Under the pieces are notes generated by a model, which worked only from the letters and a program-made list of their open reading frames with translations, ran no database searches and was not told where the DNA came from. Shown piece by piece: positions 32,530 to 44,339 of a DNA stretch of 64,000 nt (its first letter is position 1; every line of letters starts with the position of its first letter). A program made the translations under genes and the position numbers. Source of the stretch: Chinchilla lanigera (taxonomy: Eukaryota > Chordata > Mammalia > Rodentia > Chinchillidae); contig NW_004955404.1 of NCBI RefSeq assembly GCF_000276665.1, forward strand, positions 34,304,609-34,368,608. The letters are read 5' to 3'.

Positions 32530-34985
32530 ATCACTAACGGACAAAAATGTTTGTTAGATAATGATGAGAAAATTCCCCAAGAAACACAGCAGGGTCTTTG
32601 GATTTTTAAAATGTCACATTGGCCCTTTTCCTCCTCACAGTCACAGAATCTGAAGTCAGCAAACATTCCTCAGAAGAGCGCTGTTCTTAAAGATACGCTT
32701 TCTCTGGTTTTTCACTTAGCAGCTCCAGTGATTATCAGGAAATAAATCAAGCATCAGCAGTCATAGCCAGCTATTTAAATCCAAGATTTGAACATCTTAA
32801 TTGGTGCATTAAAAGTTAAAGAGCCAAAGTCATGTTAGATACATAAAGCTGCTTCTGTGCACAAACTATAGTACACTATGCCACACTGCGTTAAATTGTC
32901 TTGCAATTTTTACTTGGAAAAATGAAACTAGGACCAAAGTTTTAGCATATATTGTAACACACAGCAATTGTCCAATCGTCTTCGTCAAATTCAACACACA
33001 CGTACCTAGTAAACAAACACACCAAAAATGGCCGGTTTTAGGCATTATAATAGTGAATATGACTTTAAGCAGAGTTTTAAGTGGGAATTTTCATTTGATG
33101 ATGAAACTTATGTCTTGTTATCATTGCATATATTTTTTAACAGAGGTAATTATGCATTTCATAAAAATTCTTTTTGCACTCAACTTTCCCTGTAAACTAA
33201 AGATGTTTAAAAGTGGGATATTCCCAGGCCAACTACTCAATTAAAAATGTGTGGTTTATCTATTTTGGGGATAATTTATGTCAATTTTTAAATCCTAGGT
33301 TAATTAAATTTGACCCTATATCCCAGCATGTTATTGGATATTTATTTAAGGAATGCAAATAAGTTTAAATCTAATCTTAATATTAACCACTGCTTATGTA
33401 ATTAGAAAGTACAATCATCTGGGGAAAAAGGGAGGAATTTTAAGCACACACACACATATACAATGTTTGCAATTATCCATAATACACACTCCTACTGGTG
33501 TGGATAACTTAAAGCCAATGAAACAAAGTTGTCATTTATTATATTTATAATTGGATAAAAACAACTTCTTAGATTTTATGAAACATCTTCCTGAAAACAA
33601 CTGCAAATTACTTTTCTACTGCAATTTTAAGTGATATTTTGATTGCAAAAGAGCATCAGCTGCCCTTTCCCAGTATCTTCCAGTTCCTAGAATTGCTTCC
33701 TGGGCTTACAGGGAGTATCTTTCTGTTCTCCCCAGAAAACTGAGGACTTGTAACCCTTCTGTAAACATTCCCTGATTTTCCAGTGTTATAGTTGAATATT
33801 TTATAAAATCATTCATTGCTTTCTACAATTATCTAAGACCATTGCTTACCAATATATTTTTATTCTATTTTAAAATATTAAATGTATTCAATAGCAGATG
33901 GTAGTTTCTTATTTTCATTTGTCTGCTGAACTCATGACACTTTGTCTTTTAGTCACACATACGCTTTGCTTTTAAATAAAACTTTTTAGCAGCATTGTTT
34001 AATTTTTAAGCACACCCATTCCTAAATGCAAAACTTTAAAATCATTATATATGTAGTTATATGTAATAAGGCTTTCACTAAGTTCAGAATAGCCATTGAA
34101 TATTGCAACACGTTGGCTACCACCTTCTTGCTAAGTATGTGATATGAACCATGACATTACAATCTTAAAACTGTAACAAGAATGAGTTATGTTTGTACTA
34201 TTTCCCATTCTCATTATATTCTTTGTCACACAATGAATTAATGTTGTGCCATTTTCTATTCTCATTACAATCTTTTCCTTATGAATGGGGTATCAGAATT
34301 TTAATGTCTTTTGTAATCTGTGAAATATAGTAGTATGTTTTGTTATACTACTATGACCTTGCTAATATTTTGCATTTTGATTGGTTAGTCCAAGCTGTAA
34401 TATACAGGGTGAGGTTAAAATGATTGGCTAATGAAATAATTCTTACTGTTTTTGACTGTTTTAATAAAATCAGTTTAAGGAACACTTTAAAAACTTTAAT
34501 TTTTATATGCATAAAAATGATAACCTTGGATAATAGGCAAATACATCTCAGTATAGAAGCATGCAGTGACTTTGCCATATAAATTGAGGGCATTGAAGAG
34601 AAATTATTTCAGATATTAAGAAAAGTTAAAAATGTTTTCCTAAAGTTTTATTACTCTTTTTTTCACCCCTTTTATCTCAAATGCACATAAACATGATGTA
34701 ACAGAATTAACTTATTGCTGTCTACACATTCACCTCTATTTTTCCATTAATCTATTATTTGAAAATTTGAACAGTTGTTAAGTATTTTTTTACGTATGAG
34801 ATTTGATATTTTTATTCCATGTTAGAGATTTAAAATCTTCCCTTACATTGCCTTAGATTATAAAGTATTTCTGTATAAGTTTTAATAAAAACATTACTAA
34901 GAAAAATGATTTTATTGTAAATTAACACCAGGTATTGCTGTCTTCGATTCCTGACGTTCTTTCAGAAGGGCATATCTAGTTGTCA
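32530..34985. other. Unassigned AT-rich DNA
   Basis: No gene or confidently named repeat. Short similar pieces occur near 34200 ('cccattctcattatattc') and 34256 ('tattctcattacaatc'). Confidence 0.45.
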
Positions 34986-34989
34986 TTTT

Positions 34990-34990
34990 A

Positions 34991-35028
<38 letters not shown>

Positions 35029-35041
35029 ATCCATCTATCTA
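34990..35041. repeat. (TCTA)n microsatellite
   Basis: About nine perfect TCTA units from 34991 to 35028, followed by imperfect units. Confidence 0.96.
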
Positions 35042-35788
35042 ATCATGTTTCTTTTCATTCTTGTAACTTCATTTAGCCTAATTCTCTTTGAAAACATATA
35101 TTCATAGCATGGGACACACTTTATTATTAAACTGGGTGTTTTTACAAAACATGTATGCCACTAACATTTTAACTACTATGTGTTGGAGTTTGAAATCAAT
35201 TTGTCAATTTATAGAAAACCTAAGTAAATACATGCGAACTTGGAAGTAAAAATTGCAGTTAATGTAAAATATCTGATTGGAACTTTTGGGTACTAGAACT
35301 AAAAAAATGGTGTGTGCAGAGAAAGAGTGTAGAGTTCCAGTTTGATGGATCCTGATGGCCTCCTTTTGACGAGCATCCTTTTTGAGGCTGTAGGTTAATT
35401 CTCACTGTATTACAGACATTAAGAAAATAATCAAAATTTTGTGTTAAGTCATTGCAGAAACAAATGTCCACTGACCCATTCTATTTCATGAAGTAGGATA
35501 TTAGTTATATTAGTTTCAGGATAAAATGGCAAGTATAGTATTCAATATACTTTTGATTTTAAAGCCTAAATTTTTAAAGTTTGCTAATAAATCTTCCAAA
35601 TGAATAGTTTCCCTTCTTTTAATTGTCTATATTTCTGGTCTGAACGCACAAGTCTGCAATTTGGTATTATATTTTACAATTCTTTAATTTTCTATTTTTC
35701 CTTATTCATTAGGTCATTTAAAAATACACGTGATTATTTCTACTGAGAGTAAAGCTATACTGTAACTTCTAATGCATTACCAATTTTA
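35042..35788. other. Unassigned AT-rich DNA
   Basis: No gene or named repeat. The 70-codon minus frame at 35259-35471 shows no signature. Confidence 0.4.
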
Positions 35789-35882
35789 GGTTTTTTTTTT
35801 TTTTTTCCGGTATTGAGAATCAAACTCATGACCTTGCACTTGCCAGGCAGGCTCTGTGCCACTGAGCTAAATCCTCAACCCC
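35789..35882 (-). mobile_element. ID SINE, older subfamily
   Basis: The minus strand has 'ggggttgaggatttagctca', 'gtggcacagagcctgcctgg', 'caagtgcaaggtcatgagtt' and 'tgattctcaataccgg', then an A tail of about 17. A perfect 16-base target-site duplication, tgcattaccaatttta, is at 35773-35788 and 35883-35898. It has 'ataccgg' where other copies have 'ggtacc'. Confidence 0.95.
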
Positions 35883-35898
35883 TGCATTACCAATTTTA

Positions 35899-37274
35899 TT
35901 AATGAGGAAGTACCTGACCTACCACTCAGAGATTGAAACTGCAATCTTTATGCCATTCATACAGAGAGCACTTTCCAGCATACACAACAGTGAAAACAAA
36001 GATTTCCCATAGGCTAACAGTAACCCCTACAAAATAGAATATATAGGAGCGGCTGTAGGAAAGCTCACTTTGTTCACGACCTACTGTAAGCCTGCTGTGT
36101 CAAATCTGAGAGTTTTCTTACTCACTGTGAGAGTAACAGAAATTTAGCATGCCAAAACACCTTTAAGTGTGCATCAGGCTACTTCTTGCCAGTAAAACTT
36201 TTATTCAGCAAATCATCCTTTCTCCAGAAATAATGCAGATTTTTACAGTAATTACAAGTTTAAAGATTAGCCTTGCATCTTTTATGGTGTATAGTTGGAA
36301 TGCTCTAGTCTGCTGAATTTTGTTAGAGAAAATACAAGTCTCTGGGCTATTTTTCTAGTTTCACAATATGCTTGATACACAATATTCATTTTAACATTTT
36401 GTGTTGGTATTTAATTTTCTAATCACTATGTATATCAAAATGCTTAAATTATGTAATTTAATTATTTTCCTTTAAAATAAAGGAAACAGAAAAGTTTTTC
36501 CATGTTTACTTTTGGATGGCTGTTTTTCCATTTCCCTTCAAATTGACATTTCACTAAATATGTTTGCAGATTTCAGAGATCAAGATGCCTGAAAAATTGT
36601 CATAAACAATTTCTTATAGTTTGCTAATGAAAAATTGGCTGTTACAAAGAAAATTCATGTAGCGTATGGACCGATAAAGATAAATCAAAGTGTAATCATG
36701 GAACAGTCAAATGTACTAAGATCTTTATTAAAACATAATTTGAAAGTTAACCTCAAGATACCTCAGAGTTGTTGTAGTACCCAGAGATCAAGCTATTCAA
36801 TAATAATACGTGTTCAACTTGCCCTATATGATTAAGGGCCAACAATTTGTCATGCTATTTTGCCTAATTTCTCTTAGAGCTAAATTTGCCTTCTGACTTG
36901 ACTTCTATGAATTCCACCAACTATAATGAAAGTTGTGAATATACATCAGAAAGAAGAATTTATTTTTCAAATTGAATAAAGAGAAAATAAAAGCACTAGG
37001 TCTTTAAAGTCTTGTAGGTAAATAAACACGCTGATTATCTAAAATCTCTCAGTGACTTGACTAAGTCTTGTCATTTTAGCACTGCATGCTTAAATATTCA
37101 TGCTATTTAACCTGGTGTATATTTGTTACTATTCTACTAAAAATGACTAGAATTTCCAGGGATAACTTTGATGGTCAATGATTCCTCAGAACTCCATACA
37201 TTCACCATGGTTTCATGATTATTCTCTCACCATAAGAAAATAACAAATTTTATTTGCATAGATTAATGTTAATA
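35899..37274. other. Unassigned AT-rich DNA
   Basis: No gene or named repeat. Confidence 0.4.
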
Positions 37275-37505
37275 AAGCTAATATTTTTGAGTATTCTTTG
37301 AATGTCAGACATACTTTTCACTTTTTATGCATGATCATTGAATTTTCACAATCACCATCCAAAGTACTGATTGCTTTTGTTCTTGTATAGATGAGAAACT
37401 ATAACACAAAAGAAGCAATGTAAATTTTTCCAAGGATGTATAAGTAGGTGGTGGATATGAATTTTGAGCCCAGATAATATGGCCTTAAGGCTGGTTCTTA
37501 ACTAT
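37275..37505 (-). mobile_element. MIR SINE, nearly full length
   Basis: In order: 'gtattctttgaatgtcagac', 'attgaattttcacaatcacc', 'tgtatagatgagaaactata', 'tttttccaaggatgtataag' and 'gaattttgagcccagataat', ending with 'ggccttaaggctggttctta'. This is the whole MIR consensus in reverse. Confidence 0.75.
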
Positions 37506-38855
37506 GAAACCATCTCTCTAAATCAAGAAAATGTGTCACAAGAAGGCCATTTTCCTGATTGTAGTGTCAACTGAAATAGCCATGGTGTATTATTTCTCAG
37601 TGTGTTCCTTTATTTGGCCACTACACGAAACTACTTGCAGTTCTTCAGAGATGTTAAGTGAAGATGATAGTTTTGAGGTATCTTCTAATAAATTTCTCCT
37701 TCTCAGAAATCTACTATCTTTTCTCCTCTGTAGTTTTTTTCCTTTTATGGCAAATGTAAATAACCATAAAGACAATAATCATAAAATAATACAAAGGGAA
37801 TCCTTCTGTGATGTCAGTGGTGAACAGCCCACTTTCTTTCAGGGAACAGTGAGAGGCAACCATAACTGTGAATGCCCTGTCTTTTAAGCCCTCCCCACTG
37901 TTAAAGTGAAGTCTGTCCAACAGTGAGGATGGTCTGGGGTAATTCCAGACCTAGAACTGGGAAAGCTGCAAGGAACTCCATGCAGTCTCCATACCAATAC
38001 ATGGAGAGTGCCTGACACATTTTATTTCTCATGGCCACAAAATGTCATAAAAGAAACCCAGAGGTTGCCATGGTAAGCTACAGGAGCTTCTGAGAGTATC
38101 TGAGTGTGTCAGCCAAGAGGAGGCCACCATGTAGATTGAATGAAGCCCATAGCAAAAACTCTGGGGTGGACCTTCCATAATCACTGGCCAAAGGAGGATG
38201 GCTGAGTTTCAGGGGACCTGGCACAGGGGTAGTAGTCACACTCCAGTTCTCCAGAAGCCATGCTTGCTTGCACTAGTTCATACAGAGTTCTCACAAGTTC
38301 CATCAGCTGGAGGACATCCAGGAACCAGTCAGAAGAATGAAACGGAAATCAGTAAGCACTGTCAGAGGAGGACCACACAGAGGCATGGTGACACCTTTCA
38401 CCAGGGTGAAATTTCATGAGCTTTCCTTGTGCCATTTGGAGGCCCCCAGAGGATAAGCAAAGGAGAAGGAGAAGGATGGAGAAAGAGAATGTATTTCTTC
38501 AAAGAGACCTAGTTTATTTCAGAACAGGGGACTTAGAGAGAAATTTAAATAATTATGTTTCAGTATTCCTTCAACTACTCAGTGAAAATGATAGGCAAGG
38601 AAGTTGATTTTCCAAGCAAGAAGAAATTCATTCAAGATATTATGTGTTTATTGTGATTTTGGTAGTAAATTCCCACTTGCTGTAACCTATGCTCTGGAGT
38701 TTCCTGTCAGTGCCTGTTTCTTAAATATCCATCATCTCTGTTATTTACATCTCTACTTTGAGGTTCATATCTTGAGTTTTGGTCCAAGTGATCGTTAAGC
38801 TTGTGCAAGTCCTCTCAAAGCTCAGTTATGCATACCCAATTTGAGTACCCATACA
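37506..38855. other. Unassigned sequence, moderately GC-richer from 37.8 to 38.5 kb
   Basis: The 118-codon plus frame at 37531-37887 has no domain that I recognise. The segment 37890-38480 ('ggccaccatgtagattg', 'ggaggacatccaggaacc') may be an old repeat, but I cannot name it. Confidence 0.4.
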
Positions 38856-38859
38856 ACCC

Positions 38860-38990
38860 TCTACCATGGTAGTATAGTGTTCCTCTACTATTATGTGCTG
38901 TTCTGTCTTCTCCCATTAGTCTAAAGAAAATAACTGTGTCTTCTTCATCCATGTATTTCTACTAATTAGCACCATACCAGACATGGCAGA
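38860..38990 (+). mobile_element. Probable L2 LINE fragment
   Basis: 'taactgtgtcttcttcatcc' followed by 'attagcaccataccagacat' fits the L2 3' region (gggactttgtctgttttg... agcgcctagaacagtgcc). Weak. Confidence 0.35.
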
Positions 38991-41249
38991 TATAGGCAAA
39001 GGAATTGAAATTCTTAAAGGTGACATTCTGTTTAAAGGAATTCCCTTTTTGCTATCATGATAAAAATATCTTAATCTTCAAAAAGAGTTTTTGAAGATGT
39101 CTCTGAATATTTATTTATATAGATTCGTAGACTATTCAGTCTCTTAGATCTGGCAATGTCATCATGATTAGCAATGTTTGAATAAAAGGATCATCAAGCA
39201 TTTGAGCCTCACCATTGTACAGACAGATGAAATAGAAACTTAACTCATGAGTTTCCCCAGAAAATAACTTCACACTCTCATCTTTATGACTTCAACAGTA
39301 ATCTTTTCTTTGGCCTCAGAGGTGGCCTGGTCACTTCTTTGTCCTTCTGGCCCTAGGACAATTAATTTTCCTTTATTTCCCATAGAATAGTTAAGAGGAA
39401 AGGAGATTCCTAACCTATATCCCATAGTTAGTATCCAGTGATGGTAAGTGCATAGTTGTATGCTGATTAATTTTTAATATTAGAAATTTTTTGTCTTTAA
39501 AATATTAGGACTTTTTAAAAGATAATAAATTTGTCAATCAAACTCTTTATGTTTATTTGACAAATCTTTGAGCAGTTAAAATACCATTATACCCTTTTTA
39601 GAAAGTTAAAACATGGAGTAGAGGTAGATATTTTTGGTATATATGTATTTGGATTGAATGTAGAGCCTGAGGTGCTGTTGAAAAAAATTATCAGGCTTTA
39701 AAAAATTTTCCTCATGACTTGACTGCAGTTGTACATACAAAGAAAACAAATATAGTTCCTAATTAATTCACCTTAGAATAGCAACTATTTGTTTAAAATA
39801 AGCAGTTTAGTCAAAATTATAGATAATTGTTTGTAGCATTTTTAGTGTGTGGCTTTGTTAAAATTTCAACTGTCATAAAAAGACTTCATGTTTAAAAATT
39901 TGTTTACCCAGATTCTGCACTATACTTGGACTCTTACTAAAATTATGTTCTTACAGTTTTATTTTTATGTTACTCTGTGATTTTACTGAAAGTCATTTTC
40001 AAAGAAAAAGTAACCAAATGAAAAACATTTAAATTTTTATTCTGTATTTATATGCTTTTTTTAAAAATATTTCCTGTGCCCAGTTCTTTTGAGGAAATGT
40101 AAACTTTACTTCTATGCATAATTTTCCTCTTGGCCATTTCTACATTTAATTCTGGCCATCATCCCTCTTAAATTAATTATTTTTGTAAACACTAGTAATG
40201 TTTTATTTTATCATCTTAATTTTTTTGTATAGTCAATATATCATATAAAATGAATATCTACCATTAGGAAAACAAAGATATATACACATTTTTCTCTCCT
40301 TAGGAGGAGATCTAGCTTACGCTGTAAAACATACACACACAGACACATATAGCCATCAACACAATTGTATGTGTCAATTGAATGAAAAGTGTGAAGAGTA
40401 GGTAAAGTTATCTCAAAACTTTTCAAGCTCTATAATCTTGGAGCCTGTGGCTGAGGTTAAAGAAGTGGGCTCCAGTTATCCTTAGTAGGAAGTAATTATT
40501 CTGGATAATGTTCATTTGGAAATGTTAGTGCAGTAAGGCATAGTTGAAAACTCATATTTTCAGGATCCAAATGATGAAGTTATCTGGACCAATATCTTAT
40601 TGTTCATGAGGGGCTTTAGCTCTATTTTATAACTTTAGTTGAGCAGAGAAAGTTGTTTAACACTCAGGTAATTAAACAGTGAGCAGTTGATCCCTCACAC
40701 GGAGAGAGGCTTTGAATGAGTGTGCATGAGCACGCGTGGATGATAGAGGGGTGGTAAGGAAGTAGCCAAGGATGGCCAGAGTCAGGAGGAATGTAGAAAA
40801 CAAGATGAAAAAGGAAATAGGACCAAATCATGAAGAACGTGTACTACTGGTAGACTGCTGTGTCTGGAAGTTTATGAGCATGCTTTGCAAACTGGGCAGT
40901 CTGGTATTTTGAATATTTGTTCAAGTGAGAAACTGAGAAAGTATCAGATATTTTGATAAAAGGAATTCTCTGTCAGAAAGCCACAAGGATCAAGGAAAGA
41001 ATTAGGAGTTTGCAGGTGGGCTTTGGAATTTCAATCTGTGTGGTTTCCAGCCAACTCCCCGGAATGAATGGGATGTGGCAGGGAAGAGGGACATGGTGAA
41101 AACTTCTCATCATTCATATTCTCTTTAATCCAGGGCATTTGAGATGCAAGTAAGTGACTGGTGTGTCAGCCCTCCCTGTGCATTTCAAATGTATGAGTCA
41201 CGACTTTGCCGAGGAGGGAGCCAACAAAGAACGTGGTGCTGTGGTTTTA
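38991..41249. other. Unassigned AT-rich DNA
   Basis: No gene or named repeat. 40700-41150 is less AT-rich and could hold old repeat sequence. Confidence 0.4.
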
Positions 41250-41560
41250 TGATCCATCTGGCAGAGGTCTGTGATCAGCCTGTTGGAAAACCCACCTCTA
41301 GGCAGTGTGGCACCATTGGAGGTTTTGAGCAGGGGATGGACATGATCAAAGTGGTTAATCTGACGTGTAAGGCTGCAATAGTGGAACTGCAGAAGTCAGC
41401 TGAGAAGCTGGTGCAGAAGTCTAAATAAAAAGTGTTAGAAGCCTGCACAGGGGAACAAAGCAATAAGACTGGACAGGAAACTACAAACACAAACAACTTC
41501 AGAAAAACAGTGGATACAGCTTGGCTGATTAAAGGCAACCCTGGTCAGTGGAACTGGCTT
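41250..41560 (+). mobile_element. Ancient interspersed repeat, class unresolved
   Basis: 'ggaggttttgagcaggggat' and 'ggacatgatcaaagtgg', then 'ggctgcaatagtggaactg', recall a widespread mammalian repeat motif (gagcaggggagtgacatgat... ctgcagtaatccaggcgag). The 94-codon frame 41144-41428 runs through it and is not a gene in my view. Confidence 0.35.
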
Positions 41561-41619
41561 GTACTATGAGCAAAATAGACCTTAAGTCAAGATCTTAGTA
41601 GATTTTAAGTCAAATATGT

Positions 41620-41800
41620 ACTGGCTATATGGTCTGCAGAAGGCACTTAACCTGCTGATCCTTGCTTTCTTTCCCTGTAAAAGGATGAAAATATTCTGAA
41701 ATATCTACCATTTTTGTTTGAAATATCATGAGTGTTAAATAAGATATGCAATATAGTGGATGCAGATGACAATGATGATGATCATCACCATTATTATTAT
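41620..41800 (+). mobile_element. MIR SINE
   Basis: 'gaaggcacttaacctgctga', 'gctttctttccctgtaaaag', 'gatgaaaatattctgaaata' and 'atgagtgttaaataagatat' follow the MIR order. Confidence 0.65.
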
Positions 41801-42443
41801 AATGATATGTGGGATTATTTTACAAAGTTATTATTATATATGGGGTAGGATGGGAAGATGAAATAGGAACTGAAAGAATTGTAGAAGAATTGAAAATACT
41901 TGGAGGCAAAAGTTCCAGTTAGTTTAAATGTATCTGTTGCACCAAACCTTTATAAAATAGCTACCACAGTTGCACAAAACGAGTATATTTTGAGAATGAT
42001 AAGTTTCTCCAATGGAAAACAGGAAAAATGAGCAGAATGAACATTAGAGCACAAAGCAGTTATCTGGACTTGGTGGTGGGGAAGATTTCTGGTATTAAAT
42101 CGGTCTAATAATTTTAGTGTAATATCCATTAGGGTACTTTGTGTCCCACTCATATATTGAATGTTTGATGTGAGTCCAGCTAAACATATACTGGTTCTAT
42201 ATTGTACCTCATCAAAGGGCCAGAGATACAGTTTATAAAGCAGTTATTATAGTTGTTCAATCAAAAAATGAAAGAGTATAGAAAAGTATCATTGTCCAAA
42301 TAAGAAAGTGGGCCAGGGTGCAGGAGTTCCTGTCTTCAGTCAGGTATTGACATAGTTTTCAACCATGTTAAGGTTTACAATTTTGTATACAGCTGTTTTA
42401 GAAAAAAAAATGTTTTAAAGAGTGACACTGTAGAATTTTGATC
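41801..42443. other. Unassigned AT-rich DNA
   Basis: No gene or named repeat. Confidence 0.4.
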
Positions 42444-42452
42444 TTTTTTTTT

Positions 42453-42910
42453 AATCGGGAGGACTCATGGGAATTTCTCCATCTCTCCTTTTAAGACGCT
42501 TTTGTGTGTGTAGTGAATTTTGTTAAAAGAGCAGGTTCTGAAAAGCTCTGACAGCTTCTTCCACAAAAGATCCAGGAGTGTCAGCCATTGATTCAAAGAC
42601 CTGAATCTGCTTTGACACCCAGAACAGTCTTCTGGCAATATTGTGTCTTTCTTTTAGATGTTTGGATAAGCCACACAACTCGGAAACTGCATCATCCATT
42701 ATGCCTAAGTCATAAACAAATGCTTCTGAGGTAAGGGTATTCCTTAGTCCATTGTACTTTGTTCAGTGTTTTGAAACTGTAAATGTGTCACTTGAGTACA
42801 TCAGTAAATGTTTCTATGCAGTTCAAACATGCGTTTAGAATGACTTTTCTAACTTCTTATTTGATTACCTGAGAGAATTCAGCATCACTACTAATTTCAA
42901 GCAGATTATA
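42453..42910 (-). pseudogene. Processed pseudogene of an unrecognised protein gene
   Basis: On the minus strand a long coding-like reading is interrupted only by a few lesions. From about 42910 it reads LLEISSDAEFSQVIK, then a TAA (42857-42859), then EVRKVILNACLNCIETFTD. A TGA follows (42788-42790), then HIYSFKTLNKVQWTKEYPYL. There is a frameshift near 42728-42740, and then an open stretch of over 60 codons: DLGIMDDAVSELCGLSKHLK, ERHNIARRLFWVSKQIQ, and an end VEEAVRAFQNLLF before TAA at 42523-42525. About 70 bases of 3'UTR-like sequence lead to an A9 tract (T on plus, 42444-42452). Loss of the 5' part, no intron seen, and the A tract suggest a 5'-truncated retrocopy. I do not recognise the parent. 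The alternative is a decayed genuine terminal exon: a CCTTACCTCAG acceptor-like string sits at the frameshift. Confidence 0.6.
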
Positions 42911-43009
42911 TGTGTGTGTGCATGTATGTGTATTTTACAGTAAAATAGCAATGGAAACTATTTTATGAAAAATAAATACCTGTGAAGAGAAATACCGCAC
43001 AATTATTGA

Positions 43010-43530
43010 GTTTAGTTGGGTTGTGGGTAATGTCTGTTTCCCCCAGAAGTCCCCACTTATATTCTTCTTTCTGTGACCTGAGAATTTGTTAAATTTAGAC
43101 AACAAAGAAGAATTAAGGTAGCAGATGGAGTGAAGCCTTCATCCACTGACCTTAAAATTGGAAATTATTCTGCTTTATACAAGTGGGCTCAGTGTAATCT
43201 TGAGAATCCTAAAATGAGGATGGGGAGACCCAATAGTTGCGTCAGAGTGATGCAATATGACAAAATTCAGCTGTCTTTGATGGCTTTGAAAGGGAAGGCA
43301 CTGCGAGGCAAGGAAAACACATTGGCTCTAGAAGGTGGGCGATGCAAGTTACCACACGCCCCCTGGGAGTTCAGCCGGGGACCCAGGCTGCTGGCGCTTT
43401 AAACTTAGTCCTGGGTGACCCGGTTCAGACCTCTGGGAGGCAGAGTGGTAAAATAATCAATATATGTTGTTTTTGTCGTTTGGGTTGTGGTGATTTTGTA
43501 GAACAGCACTAAGAAATCAATTAAGTCTAG
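43010..43530 (+). mobile_element. MLT1-type LTR, diverged
   Basis: 'gtttcccccagaagtcccca', 'gaagaattaaggtagcagat', 'gcgtcagagtgatgcaatat' and 'gtcctgggtgacccggttca' are followed by 'gacctctgggaggcagagtg'. The 3' end is 'ttgggttgtggtgattttg' and 'gaacagcactaagaaatca'. This is the MLT1 order in sense orientation. The 90-codon frame 43130-43402 lies inside it. Confidence 0.6.
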
Positions 43531-43724
43531 TTTTAAAATAAGATGTATACATGTCTTGAGAATAAAAAACTTCTGAATTTTTCTCAGATTTTAATTAACT
43601 GGAAACAAAATGAAAAATGTCCATAAAATTACAATTGCCTTATACAAAACTTTGCATTTTAAGCAGTAAATTAACATATACCATTCTTCAACTTTCCTTT
43701 TTTCAGATGTGTGTCTCACCTTAG

Positions 43725-43726
43725 GA

Positions 43727-43758
<32 letters not shown>

Positions 43759-43830
43759 GCAGTGCTGTGGATAGAGCTTACTGGTTAACGAGGCTGCATG
43801 TGAGGTAAATACAGTCACTGAGCCATAAAC
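43725..43830 (-). mobile_element. Decayed ID-type SINE with (TTTTG)n tail
   Basis: A TTTTG run at 43729-43759 (the A-rich tail on minus) precedes 'gcagtgctgtggatagagct', 'aggctgcatgtgaggtaaat' and 'cagtcactgagccataaac'. This is the tRNA-derived ID/B4 pattern in reverse (cagtgctggggatcgaacc... ccactgagctacatc). Confidence 0.6.
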
Positions 43831-44339
43831 ATATTCCGAGGAAAATACGTTTTTGATTAATTCCATCACGTCTCACTTCTGGTCTGTTTCCACAGCAAAA
43901 AATTTTAGTAATTGATGATAATGCAAAATTATTAATAATCACCAAATAATTTTTTCCTAATTTTGGAATGCATTTTCACCAGTTATATTAAACATATTAC
44001 TGAAACAGACTAGAAAATTGATGTTTAGAATGTACTTCAGTGTACACGTAACTGTATTATGCATGAATAGTTTCTATTAGATAAATACATACTAATAATA
44101 TGGGAGATATGGAAAAATGGTCCCTGTTAATACTCTTCTAAACTACACTTGAGGATATTGGAAGAGAATCAGAAAAATATGACCCACTAGAATGGCAACC
44201 TCCAAAAAGTTAACATAAAATGTTTTAGATTGGCCACTTTCAAATACGTTTTGAAACTGTATAATTGATAAAACAGAGAATCCTTTAAATTTAAAATAAT
44301 TGATTTTTACTGTTTATTATGATGAATTAAGAACAGAAG
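43831..44339. other. Unassigned AT-rich DNA
   Basis: No gene or named repeat between the decayed SINE and the L1. Confidence 0.4.

Noticed and set aside
34990..35041. CRISPR-like array from TCTA repeats (also 54059-54122)
   Set aside because: Units are 4 bases with no spacers; they are simple microsatellites in a mammalian genome.
37531..37887. 118-codon plus frame
   Set aside because: No family signature, an overlapping minus frame is also open, and there is no splice or promoter context.
41144..41428. 94-codon plus frame
   Set aside because: It crosses an apparent ancient interspersed repeat and has no domain I recognise.
42728..42742. Splice acceptor CCTTACCTCAG as proof of a real exon
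   Set aside because: Coding-like sequence continues upstream of it in another frame, so a frameshift in a retrocopy explains it better; kept as an alternative only.
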